A stretch of DNA of 64,000 nucleotides from Pseudomonas sp. GL-B-19 (GTDB lineage Bacteria > Pseudomonadota > Gammaproteobacteria > Pseudomonadales > Pseudomonadaceae): NCBI RefSeq assembly GCF_019956415.1, contig NZ_JAHBDK010000027.1:1-64000 (forward strand), written 5' to 3'. The first letter of the stretch is position 1. Every line of letters starts with the position of its first letter. Shown one piece after another: positions 20,398 to 29,084 of this stretch. The notes beneath the pieces were generated by a model. It ran no database searches, was not told where the DNA came from, and saw only the letters and a list, made by a program, of their open reading frames with translations. A program made the translations under genes and the position numbers.

Positions 20398-21107
20398 GCC
20401 GCTCCAGCCGAGGGTTCGGTTTGATCGAGTTGCTGATTGCGCTGGCGTTGAGTCTGATCGTAGTACTGGGCGTCGTGCAGATTTTCATCGCGGCTAAAAA
20501 TACCTACGTCAGCCAGAACGCCTCCGCCGCCATGCAGGAAGACGCGCGATTTGTATTGAGCAAGATGATCCAGGAAATCCGCATGGTCGGCATGTTCGGC
20601 TGTCTGGGGGCCATTACTGACTCAAGTGATGCGGGTGATTTCAACGCCAGTCAGATAACGCCCATCAGTTGGGACAACGCCAACCGCAAGCTGACCCTGG
20701 TGACGGCGGATGTCGGCGGCGCGGGCGGAGTGCCAGCCTGGACGGTCATTTCTGACTGCCGAAACTCGGCGACGGCGTACACCGGCTTGCGCAAACCCGC
20801 GACGGGGTTTCTGGCGTTTCCGATACGGCGCTTGATCTACAGCTTCAAAAATAACCAGGTACTGATGGGGGCCGGCGTCGGCACGCCCACCCAGTACGTG
20901 CTGGTGAACCACGTGGAGGCTTTCAACGTAAGCTTCGGCCTCGCCAGTTCGGCCACCGGTGTGGCCGCCTCCAGTTACAGCAGCAACCCGTCAGACCCGG
21001 CACGGATTCGCAGCGTACGGCTGAGTCTGACCCTCGCGGACCCGAACAACCGGGTACACAACCAAACCTTCAGCGTGGTTGCCGCCTTGCGCAACCGCTT
21101 GCCATGA
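20394..21107 (+). CDS. pilW: Type IV minor pilin PilW
   Basis: The 237-residue protein has the leader MSRSSRGFGLIELLIALALS (cleavage after Gly7, Glu at +5). A long body follows with DARFVLSKMIQEIRMVGMFGCLG, characteristic of PilW. The C-terminal RSVRLSLTLAD and QTFSVVAALRNRLP end is typical of GspJ/PilW-like proteins. Overlaps pilV and pilX by four bases each. Shorter than P. aeruginosa PilW as I remember it. Confidence 0.87.
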   Translation: MSRSSRGFGLIELLIALALSLIVVLGVVQIFIAAKNTYVSQNASAAMQEDARFVLSKMIQEIRMVGMFGCLGAITDSSDAGDFNASQITPISWDNANRKLTLVTADVGGAGGVPAWTVISDCRNSATAYTGLRKPATGFLAFPIRRLIYSFKNNQVLMGAGVGTPTQYVLVNHVEAFNVSFGLASSATGVAASSYSSNPSDPARIRSVRLSLTLADPNNRVHNQTFSVVAALRNRLP

Positions 21108-21115
21108 GAGCCGTC

Positions 21116-21571
21116 ATGACATCTCACGCTCAACGCGGGATGGCGCTGCTGGTCAGCCTGGTGTTTCTGCTGTTGCTGACGTTGATCGGCCTGTCTTCGA
21201 TGCAGAACGCCACCCTGCAGGAAAAAATGGCCGGCAGCGTGAGCTTGCGCAACCAGTCGTTCCAGGGCGCAGAAGCCGCGTTGCGCGTGGGTGAAAGCGC
21301 AGTGCAACTCGACACTTATTCATTGCCGGTTTGCAGCCAGTGCGCACCGCCGGCCGAGGCCACGACCCTCACTACCGCCGGCCGCAACGCCAGTTCTGGC
21401 GTGACGTGGATCGCTTCCGGCAGCGGCTTTTACGGGGTACAGAACATTGGCACCACGCTCACCGCCGTCAATGTGCCGAGCAATACCTCGGCGACGCTTT
21501 ACCGGGTGACCGCCGTCGGCATCGCGGGCAACTCGCGCAGTGTCGTGGAGAGTATTTATGCGAAGTACTAA
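21116..21571 (+). CDS. pilX: Type IV minor pilin PilX
   Basis: The 151-residue product starts MTSHAQRGMALLVSLVFLLL: a short leader ending in Arg-Gly before Met, as in PilX proteins. Further in are the conserved MQNATLQEKMAGSVSLRNQ and FQGAEAALRVGE segments. The glutamate at +5 is absent, as is usual for GspK/PilX-type pilins. An ATG at 21104 overlapping the pilW stop is an alternative; 21116 has a better Shine-Dalgarno (GAGAG). The pilX 3' end overlaps the next gene by 14 bases. Confidence 0.86.
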   Translation: MTSHAQRGMALLVSLVFLLLLTLIGLSSMQNATLQEKMAGSVSLRNQSFQGAEAALRVGESAVQLDTYSLPVCSQCAPPAEATTLTTAGRNASSGVTWIASGSGFYGVQNIGTTLTAVNVPSNTSATLYRVTAVGIAGNSRSVVESIYAKY

Positions 21572-21974
21572 GCGCCACATTACATGGCGACTGAGGTGGT
21601 ATGGCGTTGGGTTGCTGCTGTGCCTGTCGATGCCGGCCTATTGTTTTACGTCGCCGGACCCGCCCACCCCGAGTAAACGTCGATGTCTGGCCGCTGGCAA
21701 TTGGTACGGTTTCTATCGCGACAGACAGGGGTTGACGGCAATCTGCCTGAAGCTGCCCGAAGCGTTCAGCGTTAAGATGCTCGACGGCAATGGCGATGGC
21801 GTGGTCGATAATCCCGACGCAATTTCCAGCGGGGTGATCTATATCGGCGATAATCCGGCCTCCGATGGCATTGCCAATGACATCCCCGGAAATGATTCCG
21901 GAGACGTGATCACCCCAGTGGTGGAAAAAACCGGCGGCGGCAGCCGTCGCATCATGTGGCGACAAATACAGTAA
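21558..21974 (+). CDS. Small secreted protein with a calcium-loop motif in the pilY1 position
   Basis: The 138-residue product has a signal peptide (WYGVGLLLCLSMPAYC, cleavage near residue 28). The mature part contains an EF-hand-like loop, DGNGDGVVD at residues 76-84, followed by ISSGVIYIGDN. The combination LDxNGDGVVD...YIGD recalls the beta-propeller repeats of PilY1, but the protein is about one eighth of PilY1's size. Two cysteines (43, 63) remain after cleavage. It overlaps pilX and precedes pilE by 14 bases, exactly where pilY1 (and pilY2) lie in P. aeruginosa. It may be a PilY1 remnant or an unrelated tip-associated protein. Function unknown. Confidence 0.72.
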   Translation: MRSTKRHITWRLRWYGVGLLLCLSMPAYCFTSPDPPTPSKRRCLAAGNWYGFYRDRQGLTAICLKLPEAFSVKMLDGNGDGVVDNPDAISSGVIYIGDNPASDGIANDIPGNDSGDVITPVVEKTGGGSRRIMWRQIQ

Positions 21975-21988
21975 GTGAGAGTTGAGGC

Positions 21989-22390
21989 ATGCGTAGATCC
22001 AACCGAGGTTTTACCCTGATCGAAATCATGATCGTGATTGCGATCATTGGGATCGTCATCACCATTGCCGCCCCGAGCTTCACCGAATACCTGAATAAGG
22101 GCCGGCGCAGCGAAATTGCCGGAGTGTTATCGGAGCAGGCGCAGATTCTTGAACGGTACTACTCCCAGAAGAATGTCTACACCGAAGCAACTGGCCTGAG
22201 CGCCGGCAATGACTATTACACCATTACCCCGACCCTCACTGACCAGACCTTCCTGCTGACAGCGGTGCGCAAGTCCGGTACGAGTATGGCCACCGACAAG
22301 TGCGGGGATTTCACCCTCTCCAATACCGGTGTCAGAAGCATGGTCAATGCAACAGACGGGTTGACCGCCAAGGATTGCTGGGGTGGCTGA
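21989..22390 (+). CDS. pilE: Type IV minor pilin PilE
   Basis: The 133-residue protein starts MRRSNRGFTLIEIMIVIAII (seven-residue leader, Glu at +5). The body has YLNKGRRSEIAGVLSEQAQILERYYSQ, NVYTEA and a C-terminal cysteine pair (DKCGDF, KDCWGG) forming the D-loop, all typical of PilE. Last gene of the minor pilin operon. Confidence 0.9.
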   Translation: MRRSNRGFTLIEIMIVIAIIGIVITIAAPSFTEYLNKGRRSEIAGVLSEQAQILERYYSQKNVYTEATGLSAGNDYYTITPTLTDQTFLLTAVRKSGTSMATDKCGDFTLSNTGVRSMVNATDGLTAKDCWGG

Positions 22391-22445
22391 GTTTCGTTTT
22401 GGGCGTCATTTGCGCCCTCTGTCTATTTAACGGTTGGATCTGAAC

Positions 22446-23546
22446 ATGACCAGGCAACAGCAAGTGGTGATTGTCGGCGGCGGCGTGATTGGGCTGCTGA
22501 CGGCGTTCAATCTCGCGTCCGAAGTGCACAGCGTTGTGCTGCTGGATCGTTCGAACGTCGGGCAGGAGTCGTCATGGGCCGGTGGCGGGATTGTTTCGCC
22601 GTTGTACCCGTGGCGCTACAACCCGGCAGTCACCGCGTTGGCGCATTGGTCCCAGGATTTTTATCCACAGCTCGGTGAGCGATTGTTCGCTGCGACCGGG
22701 GTTGACCCTGAGGTTCACACTACCGGTCTGTACTGGTTGGATCTGGATGACGAGGCTGAGGCGCTGGCTTGGGCCAAGCGCGAGAATCGTCCGCTGCGTG
22801 CTGTGGATATCTCTGCGGTACACGATGCAGTGCCGGTGTTGGGCGCAGGTTTTTCGCGGGCGGTGTACATGGCCGATGTGGCCAATGTGCGCAATCCACG
22901 GCTGGTGAAGTCGCTGAAGGCTGCGTTGCTGGCGCTGCCGAATGTGACGATCCACGAGCAGTGCGAAGTCAGCGGGTTCATTCGTGAGGGTGATCAAATC
23001 GTCGGTGTGCAGACTGCGACGGGTGCCATTGCTGGTGATCAAGTGGTGCTGACCGCCGGCGCCTGGAGTGGGGATTTACTGAAAAGCCTGGGTCTGGAAC
23101 TACCGGTCGAACCGGTAAAAGGGCAAATGATTCTGTACCAGTGCGCGGCGGATTTTTTGCCGAGCATGGTACTGGCCAAGGGACGTTATGCGATTCCCCG
23201 GCGCGACGGGCACATTCTGATTGGCAGTACGCTGGAACATGAAGGCTACGACAAGACGCCGACCGATTCGGCGCTGGAAAGCCTGAAGGCGTCGGCGGAG
23301 GAGTTGATTCCGGCATTGGCGGATGCCGAAGTGGTCGGGCATTGGGCCGGATTGCGGCCGGGGTCGCCTGAAGGCATTCCTTACATCGGTCAGGTGCCAG
23401 GGTTTGAAGGCCTTTGGCTCAATTGCGGGCATTACCGCAATGGGCTGGTGCTGGCGCCGGCGTCGTGTCAGTTGTTTGCCGACGTGATGCTGGGCCGCGA
23501 GCCGATTATTGATCCTGCGCCGTATGCGCCGACGGGGCGGATCTGA
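22446..23546 (+). CDS. thiO: FAD-dependent glycine oxidase ThiO (DAO family)
   Basis: ThiO oxidises glycine to iminoacetate for the thiazole ring of thiamine. The 366-residue protein has an N-terminal Rossmann FAD site VVIVGGGVIGLLTAFNLA, the ESSWAGGGIVSPLYPW motif of the family, and the C-terminal GLRPGSPEGIPYIG and CGHYRNGLVLAP motifs that complete FAD and substrate binding. The ATG at 22446 is preceded by GGATCTGAAC; a TTG four codons upstream is less likely. In P. aeruginosa the same gene (PA4548, annotated as D-amino-acid oxidase) sits at this place between fimT and pilR. Confidence 0.88.
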   Translation: MTRQQQVVIVGGGVIGLLTAFNLASEVHSVVLLDRSNVGQESSWAGGGIVSPLYPWRYNPAVTALAHWSQDFYPQLGERLFAATGVDPEVHTTGLYWLDLDDEAEALAWAKRENRPLRAVDISAVHDAVPVLGAGFSRAVYMADVANVRNPRLVKSLKAALLALPNVTIHEQCEVSGFIREGDQIVGVQTATGAIAGDQVVLTAGAWSGDLLKSLGLELPVEPVKGQMILYQCAADFLPSMVLAKGRYAIPRRDGHILIGSTLEHEGYDKTPTDSALESLKASAEELIPALADAEVVGHWAGLRPGSPEGIPYIGQVPGFEGLWLNCGHYRNGLVLAPASCQLFADVMLGREPIIDPAPYAPTGRI

Positions 23547-23570
23547 CTGCTAGATGTGTGTCGTTTATCA

Positions 23571-23662
23571 GATCGCTTCGCGAGCAGGCTCGCTCCCACA
23601 GTTAATCTGTGAACGACGCAAACTCCCTGTGGGAGCGAGCCGGCGCCGGGCGGCGTTCCGAC
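23571..23662. repeat. REP pair with a GC-rich variant arm
   Basis: The left element is TCGCGAGCAGGCTCGCTCCC. The right is GTGGGAGCGAGCCGGCGCCG continuing into GGCGGCGTTCCGAC, the inverse of the variant arm at 10619-10722. The pair lies between thiO and the pilR end. Confidence 0.75.
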
Positions 23663-23672
23663 GAAGGGGCCC

Positions 23673-25013
23673 TCAATCCAACCCTAACTTCTTGAGCCTG
23701 TAACGCATCGATCTGAACGAAAGACTCAGCCGCTGAGCCGCCGCCGTGCGGTTCCAGCGGGTTTCCTCCAGCGCCTGGAGGATGACTTTGCGCTCGACGT
23801 TTTCCAGATAATCTTCCAGATTGTCGATCTGCGTCAGGTCCGGCACGCCGGTCTCTGCGGTGCAATTCCCTTCGGCCAGTCGCAGGTCGCAGGCTTCAAT
23901 CTGCTTGTTTTCACACAAGGTATGAGCCCGTTCAAGCACGTTCTCCAGCTCTCGAACATTGCCCGGAAAACGGTAATTTTTCAGTGCGTCCAGGGCCTGT
24001 GGGAGGAGCGTTGCGGCGGGTTGGCCGCTGCCGGCTGCCAAGCGCTTGAGCACATGGCTGGCCAGTGGTTCGATGTCGTCACGGCGTTCGCGCAATGAGG
24101 GAACCCGCAGTTCGATCACGTTGAGGCGGTAGTACAGATCCTGGCGAAATCGTTCAGCAGAGACTTCGGCATCGAGGTCTTTGTGGGTGGCGCAAAGGAT
24201 GCGCACATCGACCACCGTTTCCTGTTGTTCGCCCACCCGGCGAACCGTTTTTTCCTGAATCGCACGCAGCAGTTTGACCTGCATGGCCAAAGGCAAATCC
24301 GCGACTTCATCGAGGAATAGCGTGCCGCCATGGGCGGCCTGGAACAGTCCGGGTTTGTCTTCGATGGCGCCACTGAAACTGCCTTTGCGATGCCCGAAGA
24401 ATTCGCTTTCCATCAACTCTGACGGAATCGCCCCACAGTTGACCGGGACGAAGGGTTGATGGGCTCGCGGTCCTTGCTCATGGATCAGTCTGGCGACCAA
24501 TTCTTTGCCACTGCCGGACTCGCCGCTGATGTAGACCGGCGCCTGGCTGCGCGCGAGTTTGTCGATGTGTTTGCGCAGGCTGCGCATGGGCAGGGAGTCG
24601 CCCAGTAGCCGGCGATCAATGGCCGTGCTGGCCTCGCCCGGTGCAGGCAAGCGCAGGGCGCTGGTGATCAGTTCTCTCAGCCGAGTGAGGTCGACCGGTT
24701 TGGTCAGGAAGTCGAAGGCGCCGGCCTTGAGTGCGTTGATCGCTGTTTCGAGACTGCCGTAGGCGGTGATCATCGCCACCGGCACTTGCGCGTAACGCTG
24801 CTGGATGTGCTGCACCAGCTCAAGGCCGGTGCCGTCGGGCAGGCGCATGTCGGTCAGGCACAGATCGAAGGATTCCCGGGCCAACAAGGCTTGGGCATCG
24901 CCCAGGTTGCGGACACTGAAGGTATCGAGTTTCATCCGTCCCAGGGTGATTTCGAGGAGTTCGCGGATATCCGGTTCGTCGTCGACGATCAGGACTTTGG
25001 GCCGTGGGCTCAT
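23673..25013 (-). CDS. pilR: Sigma-54-dependent response regulator PilR
   Basis: PilR activates pilA transcription with sigma-54. The 446-residue protein has a receiver domain (phospho-acceptor Asp55 in LTDMRLPDG), an AAA+ domain with Walker A GESGSGKELVARL and Walker [14 protein letters not shown], and a C-terminal Fis-type helix-turn-helix (RTAAAQRLSLSFRSMRYRLKK in part). The sigma-54 contact loop reads GSFSGA instead of the usual GAFTGA/GSFTGA. The start at 25013 (MSPRPKVLIVDDE) gives the family length. It follows pilS with two bases between. Confidence 0.94.
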   Translation of the reverse strand: MSPRPKVLIVDDEPDIRELLEITLGRMKLDTFSVRNLGDAQALLARESFDLCLTDMRLPDGTGLELVQHIQQRYAQVPVAMITAYGSLETAINALKAGAFDFLTKPVDLTRLRELITSALRLPAPGEASTAIDRRLLGDSLPMRSLRKHIDKLARSQAPVYISGESGSGKELVARLIHEQGPRAHQPFVPVNCGAIPSELMESEFFGHRKGSFSGAIEDKPGLFQAAHGGTLFLDEVADLPLAMQVKLLRAIQEKTVRRVGEQQETVVDVRILCATHKDLDAEVSAERFRQDLYYRLNVIELRVPSLRERRDDIEPLASHVLKRLAAGSGQPAATLLPQALDALKNYRFPGNVRELENVLERAHTLCENKQIEACDLRLAEGNCTAETGVPDLTQIDNLEDYLENVERKVILQALEETRWNRTAAAQRLSLSFRSMRYRLKKLGLD

Positions 25014-25015
25014 GT

Positions 25016-26623
25016 TCAACTTTGTTTCCGTCCGTGGGCAAAAGTAATGCGAAAGCAGCCGCCTTGGCGTGGTTTGAAGTCTAGGCGGGCCTGATTGCTT
25101 TCGCACAGCTCACGGGACAGATAAAGCCCCAGGCCCGTGCCTTGGCTACTGGTGGTAAAAAACGGTTCGAACAAATGCACCTGCTGGTCCGGCGCCACGC
25201 CGGGGCCGTTGTCCACCACTTCGAGCATCGGTAACTGGGTGTCGGCATCAACAAACAACTCGAGCCAGACTTGGGCCGCGTCGTGATTCAGGGCGCTATG
25301 GCGCCAGGCATTGCGCAACAAATTGTCCAGAACCTGGGTGAGCTGGATCGGGTCCATCAAGGTGTTGAAGTCGCCTGAGCCTATACGCAAGTGAATGTGC
25401 TGACCCTCGGTCGTGCCCTCACGGGTTTCGGCGACGAACCTTTCCAGCCACGGCTTCAGATCGAGCCGTTGCGGTACGGTTTGCTGGCGGCGGGACAGTT
25501 GCAGGACGTTTTCGATAACCCGATTCATTCGCTGAGAGTGGTCTTGAATAATCTGGGTCAGACGCCGATCTGCCCCCTTGAGTTCCTCGGATTCGCGCAG
25601 CAATTGCGCGGCATGACTGATGGCGCCCAGTGGATTGCGGATTTCATGGGCAATACCCGCCGTCAGTCGACCGAGGGCGGCGAGTTTTAGTTGCTGTGCT
25701 TGTTGTGCGACCTGAGCGAGGTCTTCGAGAAAAACCAGGATCTGGTGGTTGGGGCTTTGGTTCAGGGCAATGAAACCGGGTTGCAGCTCCAGGCCGTTGC
25801 CAGCGATTTTCAGGTTTTGCGGGCGCAGGGTCGGATTGTTTAGCCACAGCTGAAGACGTTCGGCCAGCATTGGCGAAAAATCATCGATCAGCTGTCCGTC
25901 GAGGGCTTTGTGCCCCAGGAAAGTCAATGCGCTGTGATTGGCCAGTAGCACCCGCCGCTGCTCGTCGAGCACCAGAATGCCCGTGCGCATGCGTTGCAGG
26001 ATCAGCGCATTGAGTGCTTCGAGCCCCACCACTTCGCTGGCCCGCTGTTCGGCGAGGTGTTCGCTGACTTCCAAGCGTCTTGTCAGGCCTTGCACCAGCA
26101 ATGCCGCGGCAAAACACAGCGCGCCGAGCGTGCCGACTTGCAGGTAATCGTTGGGACTGGCCGGGTGACTGTAGCTCAGGAGGAAACTCAAACCGACGAT
26201 GCCCAGTGCGCCGACTGCGGCGATTGACAGGCCGGTACGTCCACGCAGCAGGGTATTGCCGATGGCCACTGACACGATCAATAGATTGCCGATGCCACTG
26301 GCCACTCCGCCAGCGGCGTAAAACAAACCGCAGAGCAGCAAGACGTCGACCAGCGCGAGGCTGAACAGCTGCGCCGGCCGTCGGGTGTTTTCCAGAAACA
26401 CCACCAGCAGAATATTCAGCACCAGGTACAACCAGCTGCCACTGCGCAGCAGGTCGTCATTGGCGAACGCCAGCAACCCGTTGTCGAGGTTGCTGGTCAT
26501 CAACAACACCAGAGTGATGCCGACGCTTAAGCGGTAGAAGTGATAAAGGCGCAGCAGTCGCTGGGCCTGTTTGTCGCCGGGACTGGGCGTCTCAGCGACC
26601 ACCAGGGCCCGGGCCTTGCTCAA
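25016..26623 (-). CDS. pilS: Sensor histidine kinase PilS
   Basis: PilS senses membrane pilin and phosphorylates PilR. The 535-residue protein has about six membrane segments (35-180), a PAS domain (about 200-300), the H-box LTAGIAHEIRNPLGAIS (His326) and an ATPase domain with NLLRNAWRHS, VVDNGPGV and GTGLGLYLSREL. The frame begins with TTG at 26623 (SKARALVV follows) and this region overlaps the end of the upstream gene; a GTG about seven codons in is another possible start. Coupled to pilR two bases downstream. Confidence 0.92.
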   Translation of the reverse strand: MSKARALVVAETPSPGDKQAQRLLRLYHFYRLSVGITLVLLMTSNLDNGLLAFANDDLLRSGSWLYLVLNILLVVFLENTRRPAQLFSLALVDVLLLCGLFYAAGGVASGIGNLLIVSVAIGNTLLRGRTGLSIAAVGALGIVGLSFLLSYSHPASPNDYLQVGTLGALCFAAALLVQGLTRRLEVSEHLAEQRASEVVGLEALNALILQRMRTGILVLDEQRRVLLANHSALTFLGHKALDGQLIDDFSPMLAERLQLWLNNPTLRPQNLKIAGNGLELQPGFIALNQSPNHQILVFLEDLAQVAQQAQQLKLAALGRLTAGIAHEIRNPLGAISHAAQLLRESEELKGADRRLTQIIQDHSQRMNRVIENVLQLSRRQQTVPQRLDLKPWLERFVAETREGTTEGQHIHLRIGSGDFNTLMDPIQLTQVLDNLLRNAWRHSALNHDAAQVWLELFVDADTQLPMLEVVDNGPGVAPDQQVHLFEPFFTTSSQGTGLGLYLSRELCESNQARLDFKPRQGGCFRITFAHGRKQS

Positions 26624-26825
26624 GGTGAGCCTGGCTGCAATACCACTGTTGTTGAAGGCTCAGCGCGCGGTCGCGGGGCAGGTGTACGCCGCAATGGGCG
26701 CAGCGGACCATCGGAGCAGCCTCCAGCTCGGCGGAGGACCTGGGGGCGGAAGCCGAGCCCTTGAACTTGCGCCAGAACCATACCGCAGCGGCAATCAGGG
26801 CGATCCAGAACAGTAAACGGAGCAT
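26592..26825 (-). CDS. Small membrane zinc-ribbon protein (PP0621-like), 77 aa
   Basis: One N-terminal membrane helix (LLFWIALIAAAVWFW) is followed by a short linker and a C-terminal metal-binding module with CAHCGVHLP and YCSQAHLE. This matches a small Pseudomonas family I recall as PP0621. It lies immediately before pilS and overlaps the pilS reading frame by 32 bases, so the two are probably translated from one transcript. Function unknown, possibly linked to pilus regulation by position only. Confidence 0.82.
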   Translation of the reverse strand: MLRLLFWIALIAAAVWFWRKFKGSASAPRSSAELEAAPMVRCAHCGVHLPRDRALSLQQQWYCSQAHLEQGPGPGGR

Positions 26826-26902
26826 GGTGAGCAGCTTTATGACGAGTGATTCAGCAGTTTAGCCAAGGTGATGCCAAGCGCACAGCGTAATCATCACGCC
26901 CA

Positions 26903-26933
26903 CAAAAAAGGAGCCTTGCAAGGCTCCTTTTTG
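26903..26933. terminator. Terminator after bamD
   Basis: AAAAAAGGAGCCTTGCAAGGCTCC(TTTTT) forms a strong stem with a T-run in the forward direction and an A-run giving a T-run in reverse, so it works for the reverse bamD transcript. Confidence 0.8.
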
Positions 26934-26947
26934 TACAACCGGCGGTG

Positions 26948-27970
26948 TCAGTCGAACACGCCAAAGGTCATGTAGCTGAACCACGAGCGGTCGCTGTTGT
27001 TGCCTTCGGACTCGTGTTGCTCTTCTTCGACTGCGTCGCCACTTCCATCTTTAGGCTTCAGTTCGCTCGGAATCGCTTCCTTGGCATCCTGGAACTGTCT
27101 CTGCACGTCCTGGTTGGCACGGGTTTCACCCGGCGGCAGTGGTGGGCGGGACTCGATCAGGCCCAGTGTGGCCTTGCTCATCCACGAGCGGTTGTCAGCT
27201 TCGGCAACCGAAGGCTTGAACTGACCGTCTTCCAGGCTTGGGTTGGTCGGGTAGTTGAGCTTCAGGGTTTCGAGGCTGGTGGCCGCCAGCTCGTCCAGAT
27301 GCATACGCTGGTAGGCTTCAGTCATGATCGCCAGGCCGTCACCGACGGACGGGGTATCCTGGAAGTTTTCCACCACGTAACGGCCACGGTTCGCAGCGGC
27401 GACATAGGCCTGACGGGTCAGGTAATAGTGGCCAACGTGAATCTCGTAGGCCGCCAGCAAGTTGCGCAGGTAAATCATGCGCTGCTTGGCGTCTGGCGAG
27501 TAGCGGCTGTTCGGGAAGCGGCTAGTCAGCTGGGCGAACTCGTTGAAGGAGTCGCGAGCGGCACCCGGATCACGCTTGGTCATGTCCAGTGGCAGGAAGC
27601 GCGCCAGCAGGCCAACGTCCTGATCAAAGGACGTCAGACCTTTCATATAGTAGGCGTAATCCACGTTCGGGTGCTGCGGGTGCAGGCGAATGAAACGCTC
27701 GGCGGCCGACTTGGCAGCTTCTGGCTCGGTGTTTTTGTAGTTCGCGTAGATGAGCTCCAGTTGAGCCTGATCAGCGTAGCGACCGAACGGATAACGCGAC
27801 TCCAGAGCCTTCAGCTTGGCAATGGCGCTGGTGTAGCTACTCTTGTCCAAATCTTGTTGAGCCTGCTGGTACAGCTCTACTTCGCTAAGGTTTTCGTCTA
27901 CGACTTCCTTCGATGAGCAAGCAGCGGTCAATGCGAGGATGGCGATCAGCAGCAGGTGTTTCACTTGCAT
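26948..27970 (-). CDS. bamD: Outer-membrane assembly lipoprotein BamD (ComL)
   Basis: Essential part of the BAM complex that inserts beta-barrel proteins. The 340-residue protein begins with a lipoprotein signal ending LTAAC (Cys about residue 18; Ser at +2 for the outer membrane). TPR repeats follow ([32 protein letters not shown], [20 protein letters not shown]). The C-terminus is longer than in E. coli, with a polar acidic tail. The true start at 27970 gives the signal peptide; longer upstream frame is not supported. Divergent from rluD. Confidence 0.95.
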   Translation of the reverse strand: MQVKHLLLIAILALTAACSSKEVVDENLSEVELYQQAQQDLDKSSYTSAIAKLKALESRYPFGRYADQAQLELIYANYKNTEPEAAKSAAERFIRLHPQHPNVDYAYYMKGLTSFDQDVGLLARFLPLDMTKRDPGAARDSFNEFAQLTSRFPNSRYSPDAKQRMIYLRNLLAAYEIHVGHYYLTRQAYVAAANRGRYVVENFQDTPSVGDGLAIMTEAYQRMHLDELAATSLETLKLNYPTNPSLEDGQFKPSVAEADNRSWMSKATLGLIESRPPLPPGETRANQDVQRQFQDAKEAIPSELKPKDGSGDAVEEEQHESEGNNSDRSWFSYMTFGVFD

Positions 27971-28121
27971 GGCGGCTTGCGTCCCTATGACGGCCGCTGT
28001 CTTGGGCGGGGCCGTCCTGTTATGATGAGCGCCCCGTTGTGTAGCCTCGGGGCAAAAGACGCCGTATTTAACCACAAGCGCGCAGCTGAAACCAAAAGCT
28101 GTGCCGACGCCTAGTCTGAGC

Positions 28122-29084
28122 ATGTCCGATAAAATTGAACTCCGCGCAGAGGTGCCGTCCGAATTGGGCGGCCAACGCCTCGATCAAGTCGCCGCACAAT
28201 TATTCGCTGAGCACTCGCGCTCGCGCCTTTCCGCCTGGATCAAAGACGGCCGCCTGACTGTGGATGGGGCGGTTATCCGCCCGCGAGACATCGTTCACGG
28301 TGGCGCCATTCTTGAACTGACTGCCGAGCAGGAAGCTCAGGGCGAATGGATCGCTCAAGACATCGAGCTGGACATCGTCTATGAAGATGACGACATCCTG
28401 GTGATCAACAAACCTGCGGGTCTGGTGGTGCATCCGGCTGCCGGTCACGCTGATGGCACCTTGCTCAACGCCTTGCTGCACCACGTGCCGGACATTATTA
28501 ATGTGCCCCGTGCCGGTATCGTGCATCGCCTGGACAAGGACACCACCGGTCTGATGGTGGTGGCCAAGACCATTCAGGCGCAGACACAGCTTGTCACTCA
28601 ATTGCAGAGCCGCAGCGTAAGCCGGATCTACGAATGCATCGTGATCGGTGTGGTGACAGCGGGTGGCAAGATCAACGCGCCCATCGGTCGTCACGGCCAG
28701 CAACGCCAGCGCATGGCGGTGATGGAAGGTGGCAAGCAAGCCGTCAGCCACTATCGCGTGCTCGAGCGTTTCCGCTCCCACACTCACGTGCGGGTGAAGC
28801 TGGAAACCGGTCGTACCCACCAGATTCGTGTGCACATGGCTCACATCAACTACCCGTTGGTCGGAGACCCTGCCTACGGCGGTCGCTTCCGTATTCCGCC
28901 GGCAGCCAGTGTGACCATGGTCGAATCGTTGAAGGCGTTCCCGCGTCAGGCCCTGCATGCGCGGTTCCTGGAGCTGGATCACCCGACCACCGGTAAGCGC
29001 ATGAGCTGGGAATCACCATTGCCGGACGATTTCGTCTGGTTGCTGACCCTGCTCAAGCAAGACCGTGAGGCGTTCATCGGATGA
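28122..29084 (+). CDS. rluD: 23S rRNA pseudouridine synthase RluD
   Basis: Makes pseudouridines 1911, 1915 and 1917 in helix 69 of 23S rRNA. The 320-residue protein has an N-terminal S4 RNA-binding domain ([29 protein letters not shown]) and the catalytic domain with [15 protein letters not shown] (catalytic Asp). Also present are GRTHQIRVH and the YGG motif. The start at 28122 ([11 protein letters not shown]) is chosen because the upstream extension lacks family similarity. Overlaps pgeF by four bases. Confidence 0.96.
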   Translation: MSDKIELRAEVPSELGGQRLDQVAAQLFAEHSRSRLSAWIKDGRLTVDGAVIRPRDIVHGGAILELTAEQEAQGEWIAQDIELDIVYEDDDILVINKPAGLVVHPAAGHADGTLLNALLHHVPDIINVPRAGIVHRLDKDTTGLMVVAKTIQAQTQLVTQLQSRSVSRIYECIVIGVVTAGGKINAPIGRHGQQRQRMAVMEGGKQAVSHYRVLERFRSHTHVRVKLETGRTHQIRVHMAHINYPLVGDPAYGGRFRIPPAASVTMVESLKAFPRQALHARFLELDHPTTGKRMSWESPLPDDFVWLLTLLKQDREAFIG

